This document shows, one piece after another, positions 18,401-26,039 of a stretch of 52,273 nucleotides of DNA; position 1 is the first letter of the stretch; each line of letters starts with the position of its first letter. Source of the DNA: CAJXZP01 sp047610145 (GTDB lineage Bacteria > Bacteroidota > Bacteroidia > Flavobacteriales_G > Salibacteraceae); NCBI GenBank assembly GCA_047610145.1, contig JBLFZF010000006.1:1-52273 (forward strand), in the 5' to 3' direction. Under the pieces are notes generated by a model that saw nothing but the letters and a program-made list of their open reading frames with translations, did no database searches and was not told the DNA's origin. Position numbers and translations under genes: made by a program.

Positions 18401-18778
18401 GGAGGGGTGATATTAGATAGGCCTTTTTTGAATGTTAGTGAAAGCATGAAGGACTCAACAAAATACCTAACTACAATAGAGTATCAAGAGTGGGGTAATC
18501 CAAAAGACAGTTTAGTTACTAATTATATAGAGTCGTATTCACCCTTGCTGAATATGATACCAGAATTAGGAACACATTTGTTTTATAGAGGTTCATATTA
18601 TGATAATATCACTCCTATTAGCACAGTTCTTAAAAGCATTTTGTGGTATCGGGAGCATAATCCATTGTCAAATTTAATTCTTTTTAAAATTGATTATAAT
18701 GAGGGGCACATGGTGAGGTATGGTGCGAAACGAGTTGCGGAGGAGTATGCTTTTATGCGTTATGTTAGTAATTTGTAA
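15455..18778 (+). CDS. Exported S9 (prolyl oligopeptidase-type) peptidase with N-terminal carboxypeptidase-regulatory-like domain
   Basis: 1107 aa. A signal peptide (MKGFYICLLLILNTGLGISQ) is followed by a CarboxypepD_reg-like beta-sandwich (about 22-110, FSGSVVDENGHPIANAHI) as in outer-membrane proteins of Bacteroidota. A region of about 300 residues of the type that usually follows this domain comes next, then a beta-propeller-like part (about 540-830). The C-terminal alpha/beta-hydrolase domain has Ser965 in VTSAGG, Asp1050 in YYDNIT and His1085 in EGHM; the spacings of 85 and 35 residues are usual for the S9A family. The usual GGSAGG around the serine has become KVTSAGG, so activity may be altered. 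It likely cleaves small peptides in the periplasm or at the outer membrane. It is coupled to the SpaB_C-like gene and followed by a C39 fragment, which suggests a role in leader-peptide processing. Confidence 0.8.
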   Translation: MKGFYICLLLILNTGLGISQIHFSGSVVDENGHPIANAHIILLKNQRGTSSNLKGIFSFHIDSPDYRLDSVKVSCLGHETVLFPISLYGRVSRDFVLKENALQLSETLVTDIRSVSYSAEYIVKKSQKQLKKNYVNRKIIQEGFYRELLRENGIALKVNECAFNLVYNAYPKGSYSKSSFRQFYTDYREVSRFKPQYALSGFAQFWPIYITPHDRVNVTSSRVSSNTGAKDGSISIIGDPLGGPIDLVAMDNVKYKLNCFNPKLFKKYRFSLKEVKMVDDRACYVISYTPKDTAVSYHHNYSRKIACPIYSGEIVITKDSFVVVGFTSESILWKRWINYGNYIDFLYPNSIKYEVQYQHTHEGWGVKRIAYSGNYNPISKNNSSYQWTRELVLSYPNKKLMLDENDSNNFALRKESLRYRTTAYDSSFWNTFEKSSLYTPISENDRLSLESVTSLKSQFQYLNQPLHEVTRPVSHDSDIFKKGSSEIKDSSLYEEALKNEDSYTATILQKLSNYERDFLSHRSQIIKYNYIDILEEHKKGEFFRKQDSLGQVCYFEVITDSISSKIFNCSLERKNHKNARIMEIYFSKSYIIYLVNNKEGIGNILKVKRKGNDVLIDSIANVSEFKILNDSVLIYTRFDAIHRPSKLWSHLIGSHSTSDKLLLYEKDVEYDLELGLSSSGKYVVIDVTSQNQNEIWVMNKLMDAPSVVYKRQKGRQIQLDHFGVDAFYVASISGGMYSIVDMPIDGSPFNTRYVSGVIIANNQLVVVKYIEMEIKLLHKSGKLEKIQIPEGVNYIELIKSDQLNDSIEFMVESNVSPVKFFKLDLKTGKYVTLYEEKFTCENSKNQYVEEVVFVDGTDGVKIPVLICYDAEIMKDTAAGLLIQAYGAYGTRVYSGFDKSNIVLLQKGFVLAFPAVRGSGRVNQNWSQDGKRLNKKNTFDDFIQVTRKLKHQYQLSTNQVFAKVTSAGGLIMGVMVNEFADEFGGVILDRPFLNVSESMKDSTKYLTTIEYQEWGNPKDSLVTNYIESYSPLLNMIPELGTHLFYRGSYYDNITPISTVLKSILWYREHNPLSNLILFKIDYNEGHMVRYGAKRVAEEYAFMRYVSNL

Positions 18779-18807
18779 TGTTTTTTTGATTCTCAATCAG
18801 GGATTTT

Positions 18808-19092
18808 ATGGCTAAATTTGAATATTACCTTCAACCTGATGAAATGGATTGCGGTCCAACCTGTCTTCGAATAATCGCCAAGTATTATGGTAGAAGCATT
18901 TCATTGCCAAAATTAAGAAGTCTTTCTGAAACCACTCGTGAAGGTTCATCTTTAAAGAATATAGCCGATGCCGCAGAACGAATCGGGTTTAGAACACTTG
19001 GGGTTAAGGTGAGTCTAGAAAAGCTGGAGTTAGAAGCTCCTTTGCCCTGTATTGTTTTCTGGCAACAGCATCATTTTGTAGTGGTGTCATAA
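18808..19092 (+). pseudogene. Truncated C39 bacteriocin-processing peptidase domain
   Basis: 94 aa. It matches the N-terminus of peptidase-containing ABC transporters that remove the double-glycine leader of bacteriocins and RiPPs during export: FEYYLQPDEMDCGPTCL with catalytic Cys15, the AKYYG helix, GSSLKNIADAAERIGFRTLGVKV, APLPCIVFW and catalytic His89 in HHFVVV. The frame then ends at a TAA where the family continues to the catalytic Asp (DPA motif), the membrane domain and the ATPase (about 700 aa in all). Without the Asp the peptidase should be weak or inactive. Only 12 bp separate it from the convergent lipB, so the missing part was deleted rather than frameshifted. Confidence 0.8.
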
Positions 19093-19104
19093 ATGGAGGT
19101 GAAG

Positions 19105-19803
19105 CTACATCGACTCAAACGCCATTCCCATAATATCTGTAAAATGGCCTTTTAGTTTCTCTTTTACTTCGTTCATGTCTACTTCTCTTCCTAACTCTCG
19201 TTGCAGTGAAGTCACATCTTTATTTGGGATTCCACAAGGAACAATGTTTCCAAAATACTCCATATTGGTATTTACATTCAAGGCAAACCCGTGCATCGAT
19301 ACCCAACGAGATGTTTTTACGCCAATGGCACAAAGTTTTCGTTCTTGAGGAGTTCCAGGCTCAATCCAAACACCCGTGTATTTATCAAAGCGCTGTCCGT
19401 TAACCCCGTAATCTGCACATAAGCGAATAACCGCATCTTCAATATGTCTTAAATACACATGAATATCTGGTAAAAATTGTTCTAAATCCAAAATAGGGTA
19501 TCCAACTACCTGACCAGGTCCGTGATACGTAATGTCGCCACCCCGATTAATTTTATGAAAAGTAGCGCCCTTGTCTTTAAGGCCTTGTTCATCTAAAAGT
19601 AGATTGTCTAAAGAGCCACTTTTACCTAAAGTGTAAACATGAGGATGTTCAACAAAAAGAAAATAATTGTCGGGTGGAGTCGCTTCCGAACTGTTTCTGT
19701 TCTCCAGTTTTTTAGCAACGCTCTTATCAAACAAAACAGCTTGATAATCCCAGGCTTCTTGGTAACCTACTTCTCCTAAATCTTTGAATAAAACTTTTGG
19801 CAT
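19105..19803 (-). CDS. lipB: Octanoyltransferase (lipoate biosynthesis)
   Basis: 232 aa. It moves the octanoyl group from acyl carrier protein to the lipoyl domains of 2-oxoacid dehydrogenases and the glycine cleavage system. Seen are RGGDITYHGPGQ (87-98), the catalytic lysine in AIGVK (Lys163), HGFALNVNTN and the catalytic cysteine in VPCGI (Cys190). Length and motifs are complete. It lies 23 bp downstream of the isomerase gene on the same strand and is probably co-transcribed with it. Confidence 0.96.
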   Translation of the reverse strand: MPKVLFKDLGEVGYQEAWDYQAVLFDKSVAKKLENRNSSEATPPDNYFLFVEHPHVYTLGKSGSLDNLLLDEQGLKDKGATFHKINRGGDITYHGPGQVVGYPILDLEQFLPDIHVYLRHIEDAVIRLCADYGVNGQRFDKYTGVWIEPGTPQERKLCAIGVKTSRWVSMHGFALNVNTNMEYFGNIVPCGIPNKDVTSLQRELGREVDMNEVKEKLKGHFTDIMGMAFESM

Positions 19804-19826
19804 GGCAATTTGTTCTTACTGGAATA

Positions 19827-20804
19827 TTATTTAGCCAATTCGGCTTTTAAAAAATTGATAGCGTCAATTTCCATGACGTCTACTTTATTGATTTCACTTA
19901 AATGCATCGTTACCCAGTCTTCAAAATGAACATGATAAAAAGAACGGGCTATTTTAGAGTTTCCTTTACTCCAAATCTCATAAATACGTTTGGTGTAACC
20001 AGAAATGATGTTTTTGTTTATTTCAATACGTTGCTGATTTTTAGCACTATCATCTGTATTACGTAAAATAACAACCGACATATTTTCATTACCTCCAGCC
20101 CAACCCACCAATTCGTTGTGATTCATTTCTGGTATTACATTATGCCAACACAGCATTTTTGAGTTTTCGTTTAATTGTTGGCGAAAACGTGTAGCTACCC
20201 CATCGTATCCAGCGGCACAATAGATAATCGGCATGGTGTTCGCAATGTTCTCTGCAATTATTCTAGACTCTGCTATTGTGTTTTCTTCTTCACGATTTAA
20301 TAAGGCGATAGTTGCGTTAATTTCTTTGTCAATAGCAAAGCTGGTAATACCGTAATGATTCAATAAAAACATTTGCGACACTACCGAATAAGCAAATTGA
20401 GAACGTGGCGGGTTTCCGCCTTCTAACACAATTTGGTTTAACCCATGCTCTTTAGCTAGTTCACCTGCTCTACCGCCAGAAGTTACAAAGGCAACTTCCG
20501 CACCTTTAGCAAGGGCAGCCTCAATAACACGAATCGTTTCTTCTGTGTTACCCGAATAGGTGGATCCAATAACTAAGGTATTTTCATTCACCCAAGAAGG
20601 CAAATCGTAGGTGTTATTGACCACTATAGGAATGCGGACATTTGTGGCTAATTGGGATACTATCGCTCCGCCAATTCCGGAGCCCCCCATTCCTGTAATA
20701 AGTACATTACTGAATGTTCTGGTATTACCCATTAATGACGCTCTATTTCCAATGGTTAAAGCATCCGATAAATGCGTAGAGAAATTTTGAATTAATGATT
20801 TCAT
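19827..20804 (-). CDS. Bifunctional phosphoglucose/phosphomannose isomerase
   Basis: 325 aa. SIS-fold sugar-phosphate isomerase that interconverts glucose-6-P or mannose-6-P with fructose-6-P. Evidence is GMGGSGIGG (38-46), STYSGNTEET (81-90) and the C-terminal PEMNHNELVGW typical of the PGI/PMI branch. In Bacteroidota this protein can serve in place of, or beside, a classical PGI. It would fit downstream of glucose-1-phosphate released by the glucan locus, but it is 14 kb away and on the other strand. Confidence 0.92.
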   Translation of the reverse strand: MKSLIQNFSTHLSDALTIGNRASLMGNTRTFSNVLITGMGGSGIGGAIVSQLATNVRIPIVVNNTYDLPSWVNENTLVIGSTYSGNTEETIRVIEAALAKGAEVAFVTSGGRAGELAKEHGLNQIVLEGGNPPRSQFAYSVVSQMFLLNHYGITSFAIDKEINATIALLNREEENTIAESRIIAENIANTMPIIYCAAGYDGVATRFRQQLNENSKMLCWHNVIPEMNHNELVGWAGGNENMSVVILRNTDDSAKNQQRIEINKNIISGYTKRIYEIWSKGNSKIARSFYHVHFEDWVTMHLSEINKVDVMEIDAINFLKAELAK

Positions 20805-20823
20805 TCTGCGTTATTTTGTGAAG

Positions 20824-20831
20824 CAAAAATA
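20824..20831 (-). promoter_or_regulatory. Predicted -7 box for the isomerase-lipB unit
   Basis: On the minus strand this reads TATTTTTG, matching TAnnTTTG, 20 bp before the ATG. Confidence 0.55.
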
Positions 20832-20951
20832 GCCTAATACCTAATATGGGGCTAACGAAATGTTTTGGGCTTTGATTTTAAGGTGTGAAACTTCATTTAG
20901 ATTAGCGCTAAATATTAGAATACATAACTAAGGTAATTCAAAGGAATTGCT

Positions 20952-20959
20952 TATTTTTG
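20952..20959 (+). promoter_or_regulatory. Predicted -7 box for rimP-nusA-infB
   Basis: TATTTTTG matches TAnnTTTG. Transcription would start near 20965, leaving a leader of about 115 nt before the rimP ATG. Confidence 0.5.
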
Positions 20960-20980
20960 CCGCGAAATTAGTAGAGTTAG

Positions 20981-21007
20981 AAAGAGGGGCCTACAACCCC
21001 TCTTTTT
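20981..21007 (+). terminator. Leader terminator/attenuator upstream of rimP
   Basis: A 9-bp stem (AAAGAGGGG 20981-20989, CCCCTCTTT 20997-21005) with a 7-nt loop and a T-run. It lies about 16 nt after the predicted transcription start and 75 nt before rimP. There is no upstream + strand gene within 1.8 kb for it to end. Confidence 0.7.
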
Positions 21008-21080
21008 ATTACCCTTTAGTTTTTTTAGAAACTAGATATTTTACCGATAAAGGTAACGTGTTGTTTTTTAGATGTTTATA

Positions 21081-21548
21081 ATGATACAAGAGTCGGAAAT
21101 TCGTGATTTAATTGAGGAAACTATCGAGGGTACAGATATATTCTTGGTGGAATTAAAAATTAGTGGAGGAAATAAAATTAGCGTTTTGGTGGATGCGATT
21201 GGTGGTTTACCAATTACGGATTGCATGAAAGTAAGTCGTGGAATTGACCATAATTTAGATAGAGAAGACGAGGATTTCGAGTTAAATGTCTCTTCTCCAG
21301 GTTTAGATAAGCCATTTAAGGTGTTTAAACAATACGAGAAAAACAGGGGTAGAAGTATCCATGTTACATTGGAAGATGAAGGAGTGTTCGATGCTAAAAT
21401 TGGTAGTGTAGACGATCCTAAAATTGAGTTGATGGTAGAAGAGGTGATCACCATAAGTGATGCTCTGGAAGGTGTGAAAAAAGGCGATGCTCTTGAGTTG
21501 TCGCAGGAAGATATTAAAGAGTCAAAAATCAATATTTCGTTTAATTAA
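21081..21548 (+). CDS. rimP: Ribosome maturation factor RimP
   Basis: 155 aa from the ATG at 21081 (MIQESEIRDLIEE); an in-frame ATG three codons earlier is possible. It acts in 30S subunit maturation in the cytoplasm. Matching features are the N-terminal alpha/beta domain with ISVLVDAIGGLPITDCMKVSR, LDREDEDFELNVSSPGLDKP (the family's most conserved segment) and the C-terminal SH3-like barrel. It is the first gene of the widespread rimP-nusA-infB unit. Confidence 0.95.
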   Translation: MIQESEIRDLIEETIEGTDIFLVELKISGGNKISVLVDAIGGLPITDCMKVSRGIDHNLDREDEDFELNVSSPGLDKPFKVFKQYEKNRGRSIHVTLEDEGVFDAKIGSVDDPKIELMVEEVITISDALEGVKKGDALELSQEDIKESKINISFN

Positions 21549-21570
21549 ACGGATGTAATTAGTTACAATT

Positions 21571-22809
21571 ATGATGAATACAGATCAATTAATTGAGTCG
21601 TTTTCGGATTTTAAAGAATTCAAGAACATCGACAGGGTAACCATGATGAACATTTTGGAAGAAGTGTTTCGTTCTATGATTATTAAAATGACTGGTACTG
21701 ATGAGAATTATGATATTATTATCAATCCAGACAAAGGAGATATAGAGATTTGGCGTAACCGTGAAATCGTTGATAACGATGAGGTAGAAGACGAAAATAT
21801 AGAAATTGCATTAAAAGATGCCGTTAAAATCGAGCCTGATTTTGAAATTGGGGAAGAGATTGCGGAACAAATGCAGTTAGAAGATTTTGGTCGTAGAGCA
21901 GTATTAGCATTACGTCAAAACTTAATCTCTACTATTCACGAGTTAGAAAAAGATTCTTTATACAAATTGTATAAAGATAGAGTGGGTGACATCCTTACCG
22001 GGGAAGTTTACCAAATCTGGAAAAAAGAAGTTCTTATTTTGGATGATGAAGGTAATGAGTTGATTTTACCTAAAACAGAACAAATCCCAAGTGATTATTT
22101 CAAGAAAGGAGAAACAGTTCGTGCCGTCATTAAGAAAGTAGATATGCGTAATAACAATCCTGTTATTATTTTGTCTCGTACGGCAACAGAATTTTTAGCT
22201 CGTTTATTCGAACTAGAAGTTCCTGAGATTTTTGACGGATTGATTACGATAAAAAATATTGTACGTGAGCCAGGTGAGCGTTCTAAAGTAGCTGTTGAAA
22301 GTTACGATGAGCGTATTGATCCAGTAGGTGCATGTGTCGGTATGAAAGGTTCTAGAATTCACGGTATTGTGCGTGAGTTGAAGAATGAGAATATTGATGT
22401 AATTAATTACACCAGTAATCCACAACTATATATTGCAAGGTCTTTAAGTCCTGCGAAAATTACAAACACCGTTATTAATGAAGCCGAAGGAAAAGCAGAC
22501 GTATTCTTACGTCCTGACCAAGTTTCTTTAGCTATTGGTAAAGGTGGACATAACATTAAGTTAGCAAGTCGTCTTACTGGATACGAAATTGATGTATACA
22601 GAGAAGAAGGAAATGATAACGAAGATGTTGATATTGAAGAGTTTTCTGATGAAATCGATTCTTGGATTATTGATGCACTTAAAGGAATTGGCTGTGATTC
22701 TGCGAAAAGTGTATTGAGACAGTCTAAAGAGGATTTAATTCAAAGAACCGATTTAGAAGAAGAAACTATTGATGCTGTTCTTGCGATATTCAGAGCTGAA
22801 TTTGAATAA
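21571..22809 (+). CDS. nusA: Transcription termination/antitermination factor NusA
   Basis: 412 aa, 22 bp after rimP. It binds RNA polymerase and nascent RNA. The N-terminal polymerase-binding domain (1-130), the S1 domain (about 135-200, GDILTGEVYQIW) and two KH domains (DPVGACVGMKGSRIHGIVREL and VSLAIGKGGHNIKLASRLTGYEIDV) are visible. A short helix-hairpin-helix tail ends the protein; the long acidic repeats of enterobacterial NusA are absent, as in other Bacteroidota. Confidence 0.97.
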   Translation: MMNTDQLIESFSDFKEFKNIDRVTMMNILEEVFRSMIIKMTGTDENYDIIINPDKGDIEIWRNREIVDNDEVEDENIEIALKDAVKIEPDFEIGEEIAEQMQLEDFGRRAVLALRQNLISTIHELEKDSLYKLYKDRVGDILTGEVYQIWKKEVLILDDEGNELILPKTEQIPSDYFKKGETVRAVIKKVDMRNNNPVIILSRTATEFLARLFELEVPEIFDGLITIKNIVREPGERSKVAVESYDERIDPVGACVGMKGSRIHGIVRELKNENIDVINYTSNPQLYIARSLSPAKITNTVINEAEGKADVFLRPDQVSLAIGKGGHNIKLASRLTGYEIDVYREEGNDNEDVDIEEFSDEIDSWIIDALKGIGCDSAKSVLRQSKEDLIQRTDLEEETIDAVLAIFRAEFE

Positions 22810-22870
22810 AAGCGTATCAGAATGATTTAGTTTATATTAATTTGCCAACAAATACAATTCTTTCCATAAT

Positions 22871-25756
22871 ATGGCGGGTAAAATAACGAGATTAAACAAA
22901 ATAGCAAAGGAATTTAACGTAGGAGTTAATACTATTGCGGAATTTCTAACAGGTAAAGGTCACGAAATTGACGCGTCTCCGAATGCTAAAGTTATACCTG
23001 AAATGTACGATCTATTAGTAGACCAGTACGGTTCAGATAAAGCTAAAAAAGAAAAGTCTCAAGAGCTTAGAAATAAAAAGGTAGAGAGAAAAACTATTTC
23101 TCTTGAATCTGACAAACCTGCACCGGCTCTAGAGCCAGTGGTAGAAGAAGCAGTGGTGCCTGAAGTTGAAAAGGTTGTTCCTCCAGTGGTAGAACCAAAA
23201 CCGGAAGTTGTGGTAGAAGCTCCAAAGGAAGCTCCGGTGGAAAAGGTAGTGGAAGCTCCAAAGGAAGAAATAGTAGTAAAAATAGATCCTGTAGAGGAGC
23301 CTAAAACTGTTTCTCAGGATGTGGAAATCAACCAAGATGGTAAAATAGATTCGGAGGATGGGAAAGGTCCAAAGATTTTAGGAACCATTAAGTTGGAAGA
23401 CAAAAAGCCAAAGCCAAAAGGAAAGAAAAAGCCAGAGCCGAAAAAGGAAACACCTGCGCCAAAACCAAAGCCAGTTAATGTGAAGCCAATTCCAAAACCA
23501 GCTCCTAAGTTGGTGAAGGATATGTCTAAGCCAGTTAAACCTTCGCAACCAGAAATGGTGAAAGCGCAAGTTGAAAAACTGACAGGTCCAACGGTTGTGG
23601 GTAAAATTGTGTTACCTCCAAAACCAGAAAAAAAGAAGAAGCCAGTGGCTTCGTCTAATAACCCATCCGGGAATAAGCGTAAGCCTAGAAAAAGAATTCC
23701 AACAGGTGCACCAGGTTCAAGTCAGCCCGGTTCAGGTGTTGGTCGTCCGAACAGTGGTCCTAATGCTCAAGGAAATAGAGGTCCAAGTAGAGGCCCAAAC
23801 AGAGGTCCTCAAAGAGGGAAACCGGTTAAAAGAAACGAACCTGCAGCTCCACGTACGGATGAGCAAATTCAGAAAGAGATTTCAGAAACTTTAGCTCGTT
23901 TAAGTGGAAATAAAAAATCGAAAGGTTCTAAGTATCGTAAAGCAAATCGTGAGCGTGCTGGATTGGAAGCGGAAGCGGATTTAATAGCAAAAGATTTTGA
24001 GAAAAAAGCCATTAAGGTAACCGAGTTCGTTACTGTAAATGAGTTAGCCAGTATGATGGAAGTATCTGTAACACAGGTGATTTCAGCGTGTATGACTTTA
24101 GGTATGATGGTATCTATTAATCAACGTTTGGATGCAGAAACATTGACCATTGTTGCCGAAGAATTCGATTTTGATGTGGAGTTTGTCGGTACGGAAGATG
24201 AAGAAGAGGAAGAAATAGAAATTATAGATGCCGAGGAAGATTTACTTCCAAGAGCCCCTATTGTGACGGTAATGGGTCACGTAGATCACGGTAAGACCTC
24301 TTTATTAGATAAAATTAGAGATGCCAACGTAATTGCCGGTGAGGCAGGGGGTATTACCCAGCACATTGGTGCATACATGGTACAGTTAGATGGCGGTAAA
24401 GAAATCACTTTCTTAGATACACCAGGTCACGAGGCATTTACTGCAATGAGAGCTAGGGGTGCACAAGTAACAGATATTGCTATTATTATTATCTCCGCAG
24501 ATGATAGTGTGATGCCACAAACCATTGAGGCAATTAATCACGCTCAAGCGGCTAATGTTCCAATGATCTTTGCATTCAATAAAATGGATCGCCCAGATGC
24601 AACGGCAGACAAAATTAGAGATCAATTATCTCAACAAAATATCTTAGTAGAAGAATGGGGTGGTAAATTCCAAACCCAAGAAATTTCTGCTAAAACTGGA
24701 TTAGGAATACCAGAATTATTGGAGAAAGTTTTACTGGAAGCAGAAATGTTAGAGTTAAAAGCGAATCCGTCTAGAATGGCTAGTGGTACTGTTTTAGAAG
24801 CATCTTTAGATAAAGGTAGAGGTTATGTTACCCAATTAGTGGTGCAAGCTGGTACTATTAAAGTAGGTGACTTTATCGTTGCAGGTCAGTATTTTGCGAA
24901 AGTAAAAGCATTGTCTGATGAACGTGGTAAATCAGTCAAAGAGGCCGGTCCTTCGCATGCAGTTTCTATGCTTGGTTTTACTGGAGCGCCTAATGCTGGA
25001 GATACCTTTAAACAATTTAGTGAAGAGCGTGAAGCAAAAGCTTTAGCTACTAAGCGAGAGCAATTACAGCGTGAGCAAGGCTTAAGAACACAAAAACATA
25101 TTACTCTTGATGAAATTGGAAGACGTCTATCGTTAGGTGATTTCCACGAGTTAAATGTGATTGTGAAAGGTGATGTAGATGGTTCTGTAGAAGCACTTTC
25201 TGATTCATTGATGAAATTGTCTACAGAGAATGTCCAAGTAAACGTGATTCATAAGTCGGTAGGTCAAATTTCTGAGTCTGATGTATTGTTAGCTACTGCT
25301 TCTGATGCGATTATCGTTGGTTTCCAAGTGAGACCGTCAATGAGTGCACGTAAGCTAGCGGAGAAAGAAGAAATTGACATTAGATTGTATTCTATAATCT
25401 ACGATGCAATTGCGCAAATGAAAGATGCAATGCAAGGTATGCTGAAACCTAAATTGGTGGAAGAAATCGTGTGTAACATTGAAATTAGAGAAACATTCAA
25501 AATCTCTAAAATCGGTACAATTGCGGGTTGTTATGTATTAGATGGAACAATTAATAGAAATACTAACGTACGAGTTATTAGAGACGGTATTGTTGGGTAT
25601 GCAGGTAAGCTAGGATCACTAAAACGTTTTAAAGATGACGCTAAAGAAGTGAAAGCTGGTTACGAATGTGGTTTGAACATTGATGGATATAACGACATTA
25701 AAGTAGGTGATATCATTGAGGGTTACGAACAAAAAGAAGTAGAGCAAACGCTTTAA
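22871..25756 (+). CDS. infB: Translation initiation factor IF-2
   Basis: 961 aa. GTPase that brings initiator tRNA to the 30S subunit. An N-terminal IF2_N-like segment (residues 1-55) is followed by a long low-complexity linker (about 60-345) rich in Pro, Lys, Glu and then Gly/Arg/Pro. The G domain starts with G1 GHVDHGKT (469-476), then DTPGHEAF and NKMD. Domain II and the C-terminal fMet-tRNA-binding domain follow (GYECGLNIDGYNDIKVGDIIEGYE). It closes the rimP-nusA-infB unit and is followed by a strong terminator. Confidence 0.98.
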   Translation: MAGKITRLNKIAKEFNVGVNTIAEFLTGKGHEIDASPNAKVIPEMYDLLVDQYGSDKAKKEKSQELRNKKVERKTISLESDKPAPALEPVVEEAVVPEVEKVVPPVVEPKPEVVVEAPKEAPVEKVVEAPKEEIVVKIDPVEEPKTVSQDVEINQDGKIDSEDGKGPKILGTIKLEDKKPKPKGKKKPEPKKETPAPKPKPVNVKPIPKPAPKLVKDMSKPVKPSQPEMVKAQVEKLTGPTVVGKIVLPPKPEKKKKPVASSNNPSGNKRKPRKRIPTGAPGSSQPGSGVGRPNSGPNAQGNRGPSRGPNRGPQRGKPVKRNEPAAPRTDEQIQKEISETLARLSGNKKSKGSKYRKANRERAGLEAEADLIAKDFEKKAIKVTEFVTVNELASMMEVSVTQVISACMTLGMMVSINQRLDAETLTIVAEEFDFDVEFVGTEDEEEEEIEIIDAEEDLLPRAPIVTVMGHVDHGKTSLLDKIRDANVIAGEAGGITQHIGAYMVQLDGGKEITFLDTPGHEAFTAMRARGAQVTDIAIIIISADDSVMPQTIEAINHAQAANVPMIFAFNKMDRPDATADKIRDQLSQQNILVEEWGGKFQTQEISAKTGLGIPELLEKVLLEAEMLELKANPSRMASGTVLEASLDKGRGYVTQLVVQAGTIKVGDFIVAGQYFAKVKALSDERGKSVKEAGPSHAVSMLGFTGAPNAGDTFKQFSEEREAKALATKREQLQREQGLRTQKHITLDEIGRRLSLGDFHELNVIVKGDVDGSVEALSDSLMKLSTENVQVNVIHKSVGQISESDVLLATASDAIIVGFQVRPSMSARKLAEKEEIDIRLYSIIYDAIAQMKDAMQGMLKPKLVEEIVCNIEIRETFKISKIGTIAGCYVLDGTINRNTNVRVIRDGIVGYAGKLGSLKRFKDDAKEVKAGYECGLNIDGYNDIKVGDIIEGYEQKEVEQTL

Positions 25757-25775
25757 TTCGATTCTAAATAAATTG

Positions 25776-25810
25776 AAAAAAGTCTCTTGGTTCTCCAAGA
25801 GACTTTTTTT
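25776..25810 (+). terminator. Intrinsic terminator after infB
   Basis: A 15-bp perfect stem (AAAAAAGTCTCTTGG and its complement) with the 4-nt loop TTCT and a run of eight T. It ends the rimP-nusA-infB transcript. Confidence 0.93.
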
Positions 25811-25993
25811 TGCATCGAACAGTCGTTTAGGTACCCTTCCTAATTTTTAAAGGAAGAAGAATAGCCAGTTTTTTGGGCCTATAATCGTTAGTTTTTTGGA
25901 GGAACTGCCTTGTGTAAATGTGAGGTTGAACCATCTATCCCAAATTACTCCCTTTTAAATGCTCTTTTTATACGTTCTTTAAAATAATCTGAA

Positions 25994-26019
25994 TTGGCTT
26001 CTTCAAAGTCATAAATTTG
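25994..26019 (+). promoter_or_regulatory. Predicted promoter of the TolC/adaptor operon
   Basis: A -33 element TTGG (25994-25997) and the -7 box TAAATTTG (26012-26019) are separated by the distance expected for the Bacteroidota primary sigma factor, 20 bp before the ATG. Nothing else was found in 25811-25993. Confidence 0.6.
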
Positions 26020-26039
26020 TAACGGATAATCATCTCATT

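Noticed and set aside
21068..21532. Long open frame on the minus strand opposite rimP (154 codons)
   Set aside because: It mirrors the rimP gene, has a Ser/Leu-rich composition typical of shadow frames, and no promoter.
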